From a virus, in IMG/VR virus record IMGVR_UViG_3300047319_000913, positions 1 to 37,004 of that record: 37,004 bases of DNA; one strand, given 5' to 3'. A model generated the notes under the pieces. That model ran no database searches and had not been told where the DNA came from. It saw only the letters and a list, made by a program, of their open reading frames with translations. Numbering within the stretch: the stretch's first letter is position 1; the number at the start of each line of letters is the position of its first letter. The position numbers were made by a program, and so were the translations under genes. Of this stretch, positions 1 to 8,533 are shown piece by piece.

Positions 1-36
1 TCAGTTCGACGGCTGACGCGCTTGCCAAGGGCTGGA
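1..36. repeat. terminal direct repeat, left copy
   Basis: These 36 bases are identical to 36969-37004. The gene interrupted at the right end continues in frame here, so the repeat is best read as the overlap left when a circular (or circularly permuted) molecule was assembled. A true short terminal redundancy is the alternative. Confidence 0.95.
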
Positions 37-1466
37 CGCCTGCCATGGGCACGTTCGGCGTGAGTCCCGACGGTGGCACGGGCGGGGGCGGTGGTGGCGC
101 AGTCGGTCAGAGCACGGGCGGGGGTGCCTACGATCCCAATCTGCCCGGCACCCCTGCCCAGCAACAGGCCGTCCTGGCATCGGCGGCCCAGAGCGCCGGC
201 ACCACGCGTGAAGCCCTGGCCGAGTCGGCCCGTCAATTCAATGCCACATTGGCACAGCAGCAGGCGATGTGGCAGCAGCAGGGCTTGCCCGAACTGGAGA
301 TCGCCCAGAGGACGCAGGCGCTCGAGGACGAGCAGTTTCGCGCCCAACTGGCATTGGCTCAGCAGACCCAGGCCCAGGCGAACGCTGCCGCCGTCGCCGC
401 GTTGACGGGCTATTACAACCAACCCGACATTACCCCGACCGGCAGCGCCGCGCAGCAGATGCTCAACGGTCAGCCTATCGGCGGTGTCGGTGCTGGTGGT
501 GCCGCCGCGGGTGGGTCGTCGACACAGGCCCAGTATTTGCAGGCGCGCACCGCGCAGTTAGTCGGGACCGGCATGAGCCCCCAGCAGGCCCAGCAGACGG
601 CGCAATCGGAATGGGCACAGGGCCTGGCTCAGAGTGGCAACGTCGCGTTCGGCATGCCGTCGGGCATGGGCACGGCCGGCGCCGCCGGAGTCGGGGCGGG
701 ATGGCAAGCACCCACCTCGGCGCAGTGGATGGCCGCGCGAGTGCCGCAACTGCAAGCGAACGGCATGGGCGCGGCCCAGGCGGCGCAAACCGCCCAATCC
801 GAGTGGGCGCAAGGCTATGCGCAGTCCGGCAACGTGGCGTTTGGCATGCCCCAGGGCATCAGCTTTACCCCGCCACCCGTGGCCGCGGCACCAGCCGCGA
901 CGGGTGGGACGTCGGCTGTTCCCACTGGGACATCGACACCGCTCGGCACCCGGACGCTGGCTGGCACAGCCCAGGATGCCGCCCTGAGCGGCATGTACAA
1001 CGGGTCGCCCACCGAGGCGGCGCGCGAGTTCAACTCGACGCAGGGGTTGAATTACCTGACCACGGCTGCCAGCCTGGGTGGTCCGTCCAACGTCTTCAAC
1101 GCCGCGGATTTCCTGAGAGGTGCCCAATCCACAGGTCAGATGCCTTCATTTCTGGGGGCACTGGCCACCAATACCCAGTTGCCCTCGTTCAACGGTGTTG
1201 GCAACCAGCAGGCCACACCGGTGACCATGGGCTCACTGGCCAGCGGGCTCACCGGTGGCGGGATGAACACCGACCAGGCGCTGTCTCAGATCGGGAGCAT
1301 CTTTCAGCGCGGGCCGTCTCAACTGGCAGCGGGGTCTATTGAACGAATGACTCCCTCCGAACTGGCGATCTTCAAAGCCGGTGGAACAAAATTGGGCTAC
1401 AGCCCCGATGACTGGCTGAAACAGTACGCATCGTCGGGAGTCGGTCAGGGCAGCGGCGGGGTCTAG
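1..1466 (+). CDS. structural protein with tandem repeats (3' part of junction-spanning gene)
   Basis: This is the downstream part of a gene that starts at ATG 36929 behind a strong AGGAGG site and crosses the circle junction. Counting the 36-base overlap once, 28 codons precede the ATG at 45 in the same frame, giving about 501 residues. The protein is rich in Gln, Ala and Gly. It has a helical segment with repeated ARQFNAT/AREFNST-like stretches and two copies of a roughly 47-residue unit, each ending in SEWAQGxAQSGNVAFGMP, spaced 64 residues apart (about residues 190-236 and 254-300 of the full protein). It lies between structural genes and 3 bases before the giant virion protein, so a virion or ejection role is inferred. 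No family is recognised. Starting at 45 would lose the Shine-Dalgarno site, so 36929 is preferred. Confidence 0.85.
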   Translation, partial: SSTADALAKGWTPAMGTFGVSPDGGTGGGGGGAVGQSTGGGAYDPNLPGTPAQQQAVLASAAQSAGTTREALAESARQFNATLAQQQAMWQQQGLPELEIAQRTQALEDEQFRAQLALAQQTQAQANAAAVAALTGYYNQPDITPTGSAAQQMLNGQPIGGVGAGGAAAGGSSTQAQYLQARTAQLVGTGMSPQQAQQTAQSEWAQGLAQSGNVAFGMPSGMGTAGAAGVGAGWQAPTSAQWMAARVPQLQANGMGAAQAAQTAQSEWAQGYAQSGNVAFGMPQGISFTPPPVAAAPAATGGTSAVPTGTSTPLGTRTLAGTAQDAALSGMYNGSPTEAAREFNSTQGLNYLTTAASLGGPSNVFNAADFLRGAQSTGQMPSFLGALATNTQLPSFNGVGNQQATPVTMGSLASGLTGGGMNTDQALSQIGSIFQRGPSQLAAGSIERMTPSELAIFKAGGTKLGYSPDDWLKQYASSGVGQGSGGV

Positions 1467-1469
1467 CCG

Positions 1470-4400
1470 ATGCCGGTCAACTTCGCGCTGACGCCTGAGC
1501 AAATGAATGGTGCTCAGGCGGATATTTGGGCACAGAAGGCCAATGCCGCCGTGGCCGACGCCTGGCAGGCGCAACAGGTGGCCAAGCTGCAGCCCATACC
1601 CGTGCCGCCATCGCCAGCCCTGGACACGCCCACCCCCAGTGACAGCCTCACCCAACCGATGCAGGCGGCACCGCAACCGGCCCCTTTAGTCGGCACCGTT
1701 CCAGAGGGCACGCCCAGTACTGACGCGTCCCAGCCTCCGCCTGTAGCGACCTCAGCCCCACCACCCGTCACCGCGCCGCTGGTCTTTCCGGGCGCGCCGC
1801 CACCGACGCAGCAGCCGATCGCGCCAGCGCCGCCGTCGACGCCCGACGAGACGATCAGCAACCCCTTCGGGGAAGCGTTCCGCCAGCTCCAGGGCATCAC
1901 CCAGCCGCAAGCGTCACCCCCACCGTCACCCCCACCGCCACCCACGCCCACCTGGTCGGCGCCCACGGGTAGCGACACCCTCACCAATCCCATCCAGACC
2001 CAACAGAATCAGGCCACTGGCGGCGATCTGGAAAGCATCGTGCGCGACAGTGCCGCTCGCTACGGCATTGATCCCGACACGGCCGTACGCGTGGCCATGT
2101 CTGAGGGCGGCCTGTCCGAAGGCGCGCGACCGGGCGACTCCGGCTCGAGCTTCGGACCGTTCCAGTTGCACTACGGCGACGTCGCTCCGGGCGGCAATGC
2201 CGTCAGCGGCCTGGGTGACGCGTTCACCGCGGCCACGGGCCTCGACGCCCGCGATCCCAACAACGCGGCTGCCGCCATCGACTACGCCCTCAGCAACGTG
2301 GCGAAATCCGGCTGGGGGCCATTCCACGGCGCGGCGCGCGTGGGCATCGGCCCTATGGATGGGATCGGCGGGCGACCGTCGAACCTGGCGCCCACGCCGT
2401 CCGACGCGTTGACCAACCCACTGGGCAGCGGGCCGGCTGCGAGAACCTCGCAGTTCGGCCTGGGGTTGAGCGCGCAGGCCGCGTACGCCGCGTGTGGCCC
2501 GGCCGCCGCGATCGCGTTCGCCAACACCTACGGCCGCTATCCCACGCCCAACGAAGCGATGCAGCTCGCCAGCAGCGTGGGCTGGTCCGCCGATTCGGGC
2601 ATGGCCGGCGTGTCGTCCGAACAGCAACTGCTCGGCAAGATGGGCATTCCCACCAAGCTCGAGTCGACGGTGGATTGGAACCACGTGGCCGCCGACGCGG
2701 CCAACGGCAACCCAGTGATTCTCGACACGCCAGGCCACTACTTCTACGTCAGCGGTGTCCGCCAGGGCCAGAACGGCCTCGAGTTCAACGTCGGCACCAG
2801 TGGCACCGATTTGCGCCAGGGCAGCCAGTGGATGAGCGCCGCCCAGATCGGTGGCGTGGGCATGGGCTCTGTGCGCGCGGCACTGTACGCCGACAACCCC
2901 ACCAGTGCCACGCCCAGCGTGGCCGCGCCAGCCCAGCCGTCCACACCGGGCCCTGCCCAGCAGGCATCCCAGTGGATGACCAAGGCCAACCTCGTGGCCG
3001 GCGTCACCCCCCAGACCGACGAGACCATCAGTAATCCGTTCGGCGAGGCGCTCCGCCAGGCGGGTGACATCGCGGGCGGCATTGGCCAGACCGTGGGGAA
3101 CGCGGCCAGTAGCGTCGGCTCAGCCGTCCACACTGCGCTGGGTCCGCAGCCACTGGCCGCCGCTCAGCAGCCTACACCGTCCGACACGTTGACGAATCCC
3201 ACCCTCAGCACGGTGCCGCCGGCTGATCGCAGCACGGTCCCGTCGATGCCTGGCGCCACGGAGGGACCAATCCCTCCAGGCATTCCCATCGTGAGCGGCG
3301 CCGGCAACCTGGCGGCCAACGCGATCAACACGGTCGGCGATGCGGTCAAGTCGAACATTCAGAACGACCCCAGCCTGCCCGCGGTGGCCTTGCGGGCGCT
3401 GGCGGGTGGCGAAAGCTCCACCGCGATTCAGCGCGACCTGATGGCCAAATATGGCACCTGGATTCCTGACGATCGGTTCACTCCCGAGGACCGCGAGCGA
3501 GCCGGCAACCTGGTCATGCTCATCGGCGGCATGGAACTGGGTGGTGGCAAAGAAGCCGTGGACGCGCTGGGCAACAAGATCGCCCCGCTCGAGGAGCAGG
3601 CCGCGCAGATGGCTGGCAGAACCCTCGAGAGCGGCGCCGGTCTGCTAGGGCTCGGCCGACCGGCGGCGTCTGCTCCGCTCTCGGAGCCCGCGCAGTATCT
3701 CCTGAATGAGGCAGGTGGGGATCTCACGACCGCGATCGACAACGCGGCCCAGCGACTCCAAACGACCGATCCTGGTGAGACCGCCCTCACCGCGCGGATC
3801 AGCCGCGCGCATGACGAACTGGTGCAGGCTCGGGACGCGGCGGGTGCGACCGGCGCCGTCCCAGCACCCCAGGCAGCCCCCGCACCCCCAGTTGAAGCCC
3901 AGGCCGCACCCCCCACGTCAGCGACCAATGCGCTCGACCACCTGGTGCCGCCAGGTGCGAAGGCATCGCCCGTCGAGCAAGTCCTCGACCGCGGGCTGAT
4001 CGTTCCACGTGAGACTGGCCCGGTCCAGATCCTGGGACCACGGGGTGAAGTGCTCAGCACGGTGGCCCGACAGGGTCAGGACGTGGGCATCGTGCGGTCA
4101 GCCGGTGTGGGCGCCGAGGTCGCTGCACCATCCGCTGCCACCGTGGCGCGTATGCCCAACATCGCCAAGCTGGCGCCAGAGATGCCCGAGGTGGCAGCGT
4201 CGCTGCAGCGCGTCGCCGAAGAGAACCCGCACCTCATGGACACTGCCACCCAGGGGCGGATCACCCATCAGCAACTCGTCGAAGACCTGGCCCCCAAACT
4301 GGGCATGACTGCCGCCGAGTTTGAGAAATCCCCGATCGGCAAGGCGTACAACCCCCAGGAGTTGCTGACGCTGCGTGCGGCGGTCGTCCAGAAGCAGGTG

Positions 4401-7106
4401 CAGGCCGCGAGGATGGCCGCGGATATCGCCGCTAAAGGTGGCGTCGAGGCGCTGACGCCGACGCAGAAGGCCGAGTACATCGCTCAGATTGTGGATGCCG
4501 CACGGCTGCAGGCGGTCGGTCGGGGCGCCGCGGCGACGGCTGGGCGGACGCTGAACCAGCAGAAAATCGTCATCAATCAGGAGATGGCCCAGGCCATCAC
4601 CGGCGGCAACGAGGCCCGCGCGGCCAAAGCGGCGGCGGATGCCGCGGAGGCACGCCTGGCTCGAGCGCAGAAGCTGGCCGCGAACAACACGCAACTGGCC
4701 ACCGAGAAGGCGAACGCGGTCAGAGCCGCACAACGGATCACCTCCGAGGCTCGTGCCGCTCGGCCCGCCACCACTCCTCAGACCAGCACGCTCCTGGACA
4801 AGATTGCGAAGGCGTACGACGACCTGGCCGCGTACCACGCCATGTCGATCGACGAGAAGGGCGCCGATCTGGCATCACGGGACGCCCAGCGCGTGGCTGC
4901 GGCGGCCAAACGGGCCGAGGCCCTGAAGAACACCAGTGCGCCCCAGGAATTGCTGGACGCGCTGAACAACGAGCTCGCCGCCGAACGTGGCTATTTCAAG
5001 ACGACGAAGGCGGCAGGCGACAGGACCGCCGCGGACGCTGCCAAGCGGCTCGAGGGGCTGAAGCAGGCCGGCGTGGACAAGCCCGGTGCGAGGAATGGGC
5101 CGGTGGCGTGGCTCGACGCGCAGGCCCAGAATGCTCGGCGGGACGCGAACCTGGCCAACCGGCGCAGCGCGGCAGCGTTCGATGCCCAGTCGCGGGTTGC
5201 CTCGCGCCAGACCGAGCAGGCAGGGCGGTTGCTCGAGAAGATGGGCGGGAAAGCCGTGACCGACGACGTGCTGAAACAGTTTGTCGCGGCGCAGCAGTCG
5301 GGCAATCCTCTGGCGGCGGCGAAGTTCCTGCAGAGCCTGCAGCACGTCGGCTGGTGGGACCGCATCAGCATGTTGCGCTACGCCAGCATGCTCAGCGCGA
5401 CCACCACGCACCTGACGAATGCCCTGGGCAACACCATCCAGGGCGGCCTGGACGTGGGCCTGAAGCCGCTGGCGGTCGGCATCGACGCGGCCCGTGCCGC
5501 GGCCACCGGTGGTCCGCGCACGCGCTACCTGGGCGAGATCGCGCCCCAGTTACGGGGTATGGCGGAAGGGGCCGTGCAGGGACTCGGCGAGGCCCTGACG
5601 ACACTGCGAACGGGGGTCAATCCCCAGAGCGCGGGCAAGCTCGAGAACGTGCGCGGCGGCTTTCAATCGGGCAGCAGCAAACTCGACGCGGCGGTGGAGA
5701 TGCCCCTGCGTGCGCTGGAGGCGTCGGACCTGGTCTTCAGGGGCGCCGCGCGTGGAGGCGCGACACGAGCGATCGTGGCCAGGCGTGCGATTCAGGAGGG
5801 CTACACGGGCCAGGCCCTGCGGACGCGCATGGACGAGATCATGCAGAACCTGCCCGAGTATCCGGCCATCATGGCCGAGGCAGACAAAACCGCCGCCCAC
5901 TCGGTCCTGCAGGAGCCGAATTCCCTGGCGTCTGCGTTCAGTTCCATCGGGCGCGGGCCTGGTCCGAAGAATATGGCGGCGCGCATCATCCGCGAGCTGG
6001 TGGTGCCCTTCACGAAGACGCCCGCGAACATCCTGGCCCAGGGGCTGGAGCTGTCGCCGGCGGGCGCCATCGACCTGTTGCAGCACATCAGAGCCGGTGA
6101 TACGGGCTCGGCGGCCGACTCGGGCGCTCGGGTGCTGTTCGGCTCGAGCGTGATAGCCGGCACCGCGGCGCTCGCGGCGCATGGCCTGGTCACCGGCGGG
6201 TATCCGGCCGATCCGAAAGAACGCGACACGCTGCCAACCGGCTGGCAGCCCTGGAGTCTCAAGATCCCCGACGGTCAGGGAAACTTCACCTATATCGACT
6301 TGAGCAAACTTGGCCCGCTTTCCATCCCGCTGGCCATCGGCGCGGTCGTTGGCCAGTCGCAGCAGGAAGGCTCAGTCTCGGACCCCACCCGATTGGCCGT
6401 GTCCCTCGGGAAATTCATGACGGATCAGACGTTCCTGCAGGGGCTCAACGCGGTGATGAACGCGGTACAGGATCCCAAGCGGTACAGCGAGAACGTCACC
6501 GAGCAACTGGCCACGTCGTTCGTGCCCTACGCCTCGTTTGCCCGGCAGATGACCCGAGCTCTGGGCCAGGCCGACCGGAACCCGAAAGGCGCGATTCAGG
6601 CGATCGAGGCGCTTATCCCAGGTGTAGCCGAGAACGTGCCGCGGCGGCAGAACGCGCTGGGTCAGGACATCCAGAGCGACCAGACCGGGGCGGGCGCGTT
6701 CATCTCCCCGTTGAAGTACAGCAGCTCCCAGCCCGAGCCGATCCTGAACGCGTTTCGGGATGTCGGCATGGGCATCCCCAGCGCGCCGACAGAGATCCGT
6801 GTCAAAAATCCGTTGACCAATAGTCTGAGCCCGCCGATGACGCTGACCGAAGCCGAAAAGAACACCTACCAGCAGAAGTTCGGCGAGTTGTTGCAACAGC
6901 GGCTCAACGCCCAGGTGAGCGATCCGAACTGGCAGCGGCGTACGCCAGAGGCGCGGAAAAAAGTGCTCGAGGTGCAGACGCAGGCGGCGCGCGATTACGC
7001 CGAGGCTCAGGTATACGCGGCGATGGCGCCGACGGACCGTCAGGCCAGGATGGCCGAGGGCCGTATCAGACTGCTGACGCCACCCAAAGCGTTACCGGCG
7101 GCTTAG
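1470..7106 (+). CDS. giant virion/DNA-ejection protein with lysozyme-like and C39-like peptidase domains
   Basis: This 1878-residue protein resembles the large polyvalent or internal virion proteins of tailed phages, which enter the cell with the DNA. The first 180 residues are a Pro/Ala-rich linker. Residues about 185-300 look like a transglycosylase/lysozyme fold (E212 in a MSEGG motif is the likely acid; SFGPFQLHYG follows). Residues about 325-475 look like a C39-type papain-fold peptidase (C342 in AACGPAAA, H423 in GHYFYVSG). Six copies of a short motif, (T/P)SDxLTNP or DETISNPFGEAxRQ, sit at residues 55, 124, 166, 309, 516 and 569, in the linkers around these domains. Long Ala-rich helices fill about 750-1250. 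After residue 1300 comes the THLTNALGN segment seen in such proteins, then PFTKTPANI near 1513 with a hydrophobic stretch. It starts 3 bases after its neighbour. The role in wall digestion and DNA transfer is inferred from domains and position. Confidence 0.85.
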   Translation: MPVNFALTPEQMNGAQADIWAQKANAAVADAWQAQQVAKLQPIPVPPSPALDTPTPSDSLTQPMQAAPQPAPLVGTVPEGTPSTDASQPPPVATSAPPPVTAPLVFPGAPPPTQQPIAPAPPSTPDETISNPFGEAFRQLQGITQPQASPPPSPPPPPTPTWSAPTGSDTLTNPIQTQQNQATGGDLESIVRDSAARYGIDPDTAVRVAMSEGGLSEGARPGDSGSSFGPFQLHYGDVAPGGNAVSGLGDAFTAATGLDARDPNNAAAAIDYALSNVAKSGWGPFHGAARVGIGPMDGIGGRPSNLAPTPSDALTNPLGSGPAARTSQFGLGLSAQAAYAACGPAAAIAFANTYGRYPTPNEAMQLASSVGWSADSGMAGVSSEQQLLGKMGIPTKLESTVDWNHVAADAANGNPVILDTPGHYFYVSGVRQGQNGLEFNVGTSGTDLRQGSQWMSAAQIGGVGMGSVRAALYADNPTSATPSVAAPAQPSTPGPAQQASQWMTKANLVAGVTPQTDETISNPFGEALRQAGDIAGGIGQTVGNAASSVGSAVHTALGPQPLAAAQQPTPSDTLTNPTLSTVPPADRSTVPSMPGATEGPIPPGIPIVSGAGNLAANAINTVGDAVKSNIQNDPSLPAVALRALAGGESSTAIQRDLMAKYGTWIPDDRFTPEDRERAGNLVMLIGGMELGGGKEAVDALGNKIAPLEEQAAQMAGRTLESGAGLLGLGRPAASAPLSEPAQYLLNEAGGDLTTAIDNAAQRLQTTDPGETALTARISRAHDELVQARDAAGATGAVPAPQAAPAPPVEAQAAPPTSATNALDHLVPPGAKASPVEQVLDRGLIVPRETGPVQILGPRGEVLSTVARQGQDVGIVRSAGVGAEVAAPSAATVARMPNIAKLAPEMPEVAASLQRVAEENPHLMDTATQGRITHQQLVEDLAPKLGMTAAEFEKSPIGKAYNPQELLTLRAAVVQKQVQAARMAADIAAKGGVEALTPTQKAEYIAQIVDAARLQAVGRGAAATAGRTLNQQKIVINQEMAQAITGGNEARAAKAAADAAEARLARAQKLAANNTQLATEKANAVRAAQRITSEARAARPATTPQTSTLLDKIAKAYDDLAAYHAMSIDEKGADLASRDAQRVAAAAKRAEALKNTSAPQELLDALNNELAAERGYFKTTKAAGDRTAADAAKRLEGLKQAGVDKPGARNGPVAWLDAQAQNARRDANLANRRSAAAFDAQSRVASRQTEQAGRLLEKMGGKAVTDDVLKQFVAAQQSGNPLAAAKFLQSLQHVGWWDRISMLRYASMLSATTTHLTNALGNTIQGGLDVGLKPLAVGIDAARAAATGGPRTRYLGEIAPQLRGMAEGAVQGLGEALTTLRTGVNPQSAGKLENVRGGFQSGSSKLDAAVEMPLRALEASDLVFRGAARGGATRAIVARRAIQEGYTGQALRTRMDEIMQNLPEYPAIMAEADKTAAHSVLQEPNSLASAFSSIGRGPGPKNMAARIIRELVVPFTKTPANILAQGLELSPAGAIDLLQHIRAGDTGSAADSGARVLFGSSVIAGTAALAAHGLVTGGYPADPKERDTLPTGWQPWSLKIPDGQGNFTYIDLSKLGPLSIPLAIGAVVGQSQQEGSVSDPTRLAVSLGKFMTDQTFLQGLNAVMNAVQDPKRYSENVTEQLATSFVPYASFARQMTRALGQADRNPKGAIQAIEALIPGVAENVPRRQNALGQDIQSDQTGAGAFISPLKYSSSQPEPILNAFRDVGMGIPSAPTEIRVKNPLTNSLSPPMTLTEAEKNTYQQKFGELLQQRLNAQVSDPNWQRRTPEARKKVLEVQTQAARDYAEAQVYAAMAPTDRQARMAEGRIRLLTPPKALPAA

Positions 7107-7282
7107 CGTGGGCGACCGAAGTAGTGCGTTGCCCAACTGGAGCCGTCGTCGTGCGGCAGTTTCGACCTCACCCATTCGCGCAGATCCTGCATGACCGGGT
7201 GGCGGTACAGCGCCCACAGCAGAGTGGCCATGGTGCCAAACCCGACGATGGCATACAGGGTGTCCGAGTAGGAGAGGTTCAT
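7103..7282 (-). CDS. small single-span membrane protein, antisense to the late genes
   Basis: This 59-residue open frame is short but looks coding: nearly every third base is G or C, while the opposite strand over the same bases has poor codon use. One transmembrane helix spans about residues 7-27 (DTLYAIVGFGTMATLLWAL), followed by a charged cytoplasmic-like tail (HPVMQDLREWVRSKLPHDD). Its stop overlaps the tail of the giant virion gene by 4 bases, so the two converge. It is the only minus-strand gene between the late blocks and diverges from the ParB-like operon across a palindrome-rich region. No strong Shine-Dalgarno site is visible. Such an isolated opposite-strand membrane gene could act in the prophage state, for example in superinfection exclusion, but this is inference only. 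Confidence 0.5.
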   Translation of the reverse strand: MNLSYSDTLYAIVGFGTMATLLWALYRHPVMQDLREWVRSKLPHDDGSSWATHYFGRPR

Positions 7283-7432
7283 GGTGAGCGTGGTTATACG
7301 CCGCGCTCCGAAAAAGGGAGGTGTGTTTCGTTCTCGCGTCGGGTTACGAAACGGTTAAAGGTGCGTGGTTTGCAAGAATCTTGCAGTCCGTGTTGGCACT
7401 GGCGCACATGGGGCCACAGAAACTCAACCCGC
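7283..7432. promoter_or_regulatory. palindrome-rich intergenic region
   Basis: No gene is supported here. Two inverted repeats stand out. GTTTCGT at 7325-7331 pairs with ACGAAAC at 7346-7352 across 14 bases. TGCAAGA at 7371-7377 pairs with TCTTGCA at 7379-7385 around a single central base. On the minus strand a TATAAC at about 7297-7292, 9 bases before the membrane-protein start, is a possible -10 box, but no good -35 is seen. Binding of a phage or host regulator is inferred. Confidence 0.45.
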
Positions 7433-7476
7433 CGTCAACCCGGCGTTGACGCCACTGCGCAGTGGCGCGATACACT
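7433..7476 (+). promoter_or_regulatory. promoter with palindromic operator in a 19-bp spacer, ahead of the ParB-like gene
   Basis: TTGACG (7446-7451) and TACACT (7471-7476) form a sigma70-like pair with an over-long 19-bp spacer. Almost the whole spacer is a perfect 18-bp palindrome, CGCCACTGC/GCAGTGGCG (7450-7467). A second inverted repeat, CGTCAAC-N5-GTTGACG (7433-7451), covers the -35. A 19-20 bp spacer with a dyad between the two boxes is the known layout of MerR-family-controlled promoters, but no MerR gene is in the window. A 17-bp alternative uses GATACA at 7469-7474. Confidence 0.55.
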
Positions 7477-7491
7477 CTTCGTTGAGTGGCA

Positions 7492-7524
7492 GGAGAGCCG
7501 CGAGGCTTCATCTCGCGGCCCTCC
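7492..7524 (+). promoter_or_regulatory. leader hairpin of the ParB-like operon
   Basis: An 8-bp perfect stem (GCCGCGAG 7497-7504 with CTCGCGGC 7512-7519, 7-base loop) extends through one mismatch to GGAG/CTCC, giving a 13-position stem. It begins 15 bases after the TACACT -10 box, so it would form at the 5' end of the transcript. There is no T-run after it, so it is not a standard terminator. RNA stability or antitermination roles are possible. Confidence 0.55.
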
Positions 7525-7561
7525 CTAGGCCACCCGATCTGTAAAGGAGATCAGGTAACCC

Positions 7562-8533
7562 GTGGCAGAACCTACCACGCAACCGTTGTTCCTTGGCGAC
7601 TCGCGGTACGAGGCCAAGTTCAAGGAGTGGAACCTCGAGCATCGGCTCGAGCTCGCGTTCCCCATCGACCAGCTCCGCGTCGCCGACTGGGCGCAGGTCC
7701 GCAGTTCCAATCACGTAGCGCCGCAAGATGAAGTCGAGGAGTATCGCCAGCAGATGGCTGCGGGCGCCGCATTCCCGCCTGTCATTCTGATGGCGCCAGA
7801 CACCTTGATCGACGGCAATACGCGACTTGGCGCGGCCAAGAAGCTGCACAAGAAAACCATCGCTGCGTATCTGATCGATTTCCCGAGCGTGCCGATGGCC
7901 AAGTCACTGGCGGCGGCCATCAACAACATGGGCGGCAAGCGGCTCTCGACAGAAGAGGCTGTCGATGCGGCGAAGTTGCTCATGGACATGCATTTCGCAG
8001 ACGAGGCGATCGCGCGAGAGATCGGCCGATCACCCGAGCAGGTACGGCGTATTCGCAACCAACTCGAGTTCGCCGACCGCACCAGAAAACTGCACCTGGA
8101 GGACGAGCGCGACCGGATCAGCATGGACAATCGTGCTCGCCTGAACTCGGTCAAGCACGACCCCGTCTTCGGGGAATTCGTCGAGTTCGTCTCACAGGCG
8201 GTCCCGGCCAAGAAGACCATCACCGACCTGCTCAAACAGGTCAACGCGGCACCATCAGACGCTGATGCGATCTCGGTGATCGAGCAGGCCAAGCGTGACT
8301 ACCGCCCGGCTGGGCCACCGCCGCGCGACCGCGAAGTCTCCATCTCCGGCACCGTGCGCCAGGTCGGGATGCACATCAGCGCACTCGTGAAGTTGAGTGC
8401 TGCACCGGAGGCGTTATTCGACCCGCGTGAGGACAAGCGCGAGGAGCGCATCCAGCAGTGGCAGGTGGTCGCCCAATTGAGCACCCGCATGCTCGAGCTC
8501 TACACGCCCGTAAGAGAACTCGTCACCGCGTGA
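7562..8533 (+). CDS. ParB-like nuclease-domain / DNA-binding protein
   Basis: The 323-residue product has a ParB N-terminal domain at about residues 25-120 (FPIDQLRVADW, then a region of variable loops and the DGNTRLGAA box at about 80-88). A helix-turn-helix middle region follows (STEEAVDAAKLLMDMHF, then AIAREIGRSPEQVRRIRN, about 120-165), typical of ParB/Spo0J and of phage ParB-like regulators. The C-terminal half is not recognised. The GTG start is preceded by AAGGAGA at a usable distance. No ParA is encoded anywhere in the window, so a full partition system is not supported; a regulatory or nuclease role, or use of a host ParA, remains open. It heads a two-gene cassette with its own promoter, inserted between virion genes. 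Confidence 0.85.
   Translation: MAEPTTQPLFLGDSRYEAKFKEWNLEHRLELAFPIDQLRVADWAQVRSSNHVAPQDEVEEYRQQMAAGAAFPPVILMAPDTLIDGNTRLGAAKKLHKKTIAAYLIDFPSVPMAKSLAAAINNMGGKRLSTEEAVDAAKLLMDMHFADEAIAREIGRSPEQVRRIRNQLEFADRTRKLHLEDERDRISMDNRARLNSVKHDPVFGEFVEFVSQAVPAKKTITDLLKQVNAAPSDADAISVIEQAKRDYRPAGPPPRDREVSISGTVRQVGMHISALVKLSAAPEALFDPREDKREERIQQWQVVAQLSTRMLELYTPVRELVTA

Noticed and set aside
5108-6100. 330-residue frame inside the giant virion gene
   Set aside because: Shadow frame of Arg/Gly-rich composition with no folded-looking segments; the main frame is well supported.
7124-7528. 134-residue plus-strand frame between virion and ParB-like genes
   Set aside because: Poor third-position bias, overlaps promoter and hairpin elements, and is antisense to a better-looking small minus-strand gene.
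7562-8533. Complete ParAB-parS partition system
   Set aside because: Only a ParB-like protein is present; no Walker-type ParA and no proven parS, so only a ParB-like assignment is kept.
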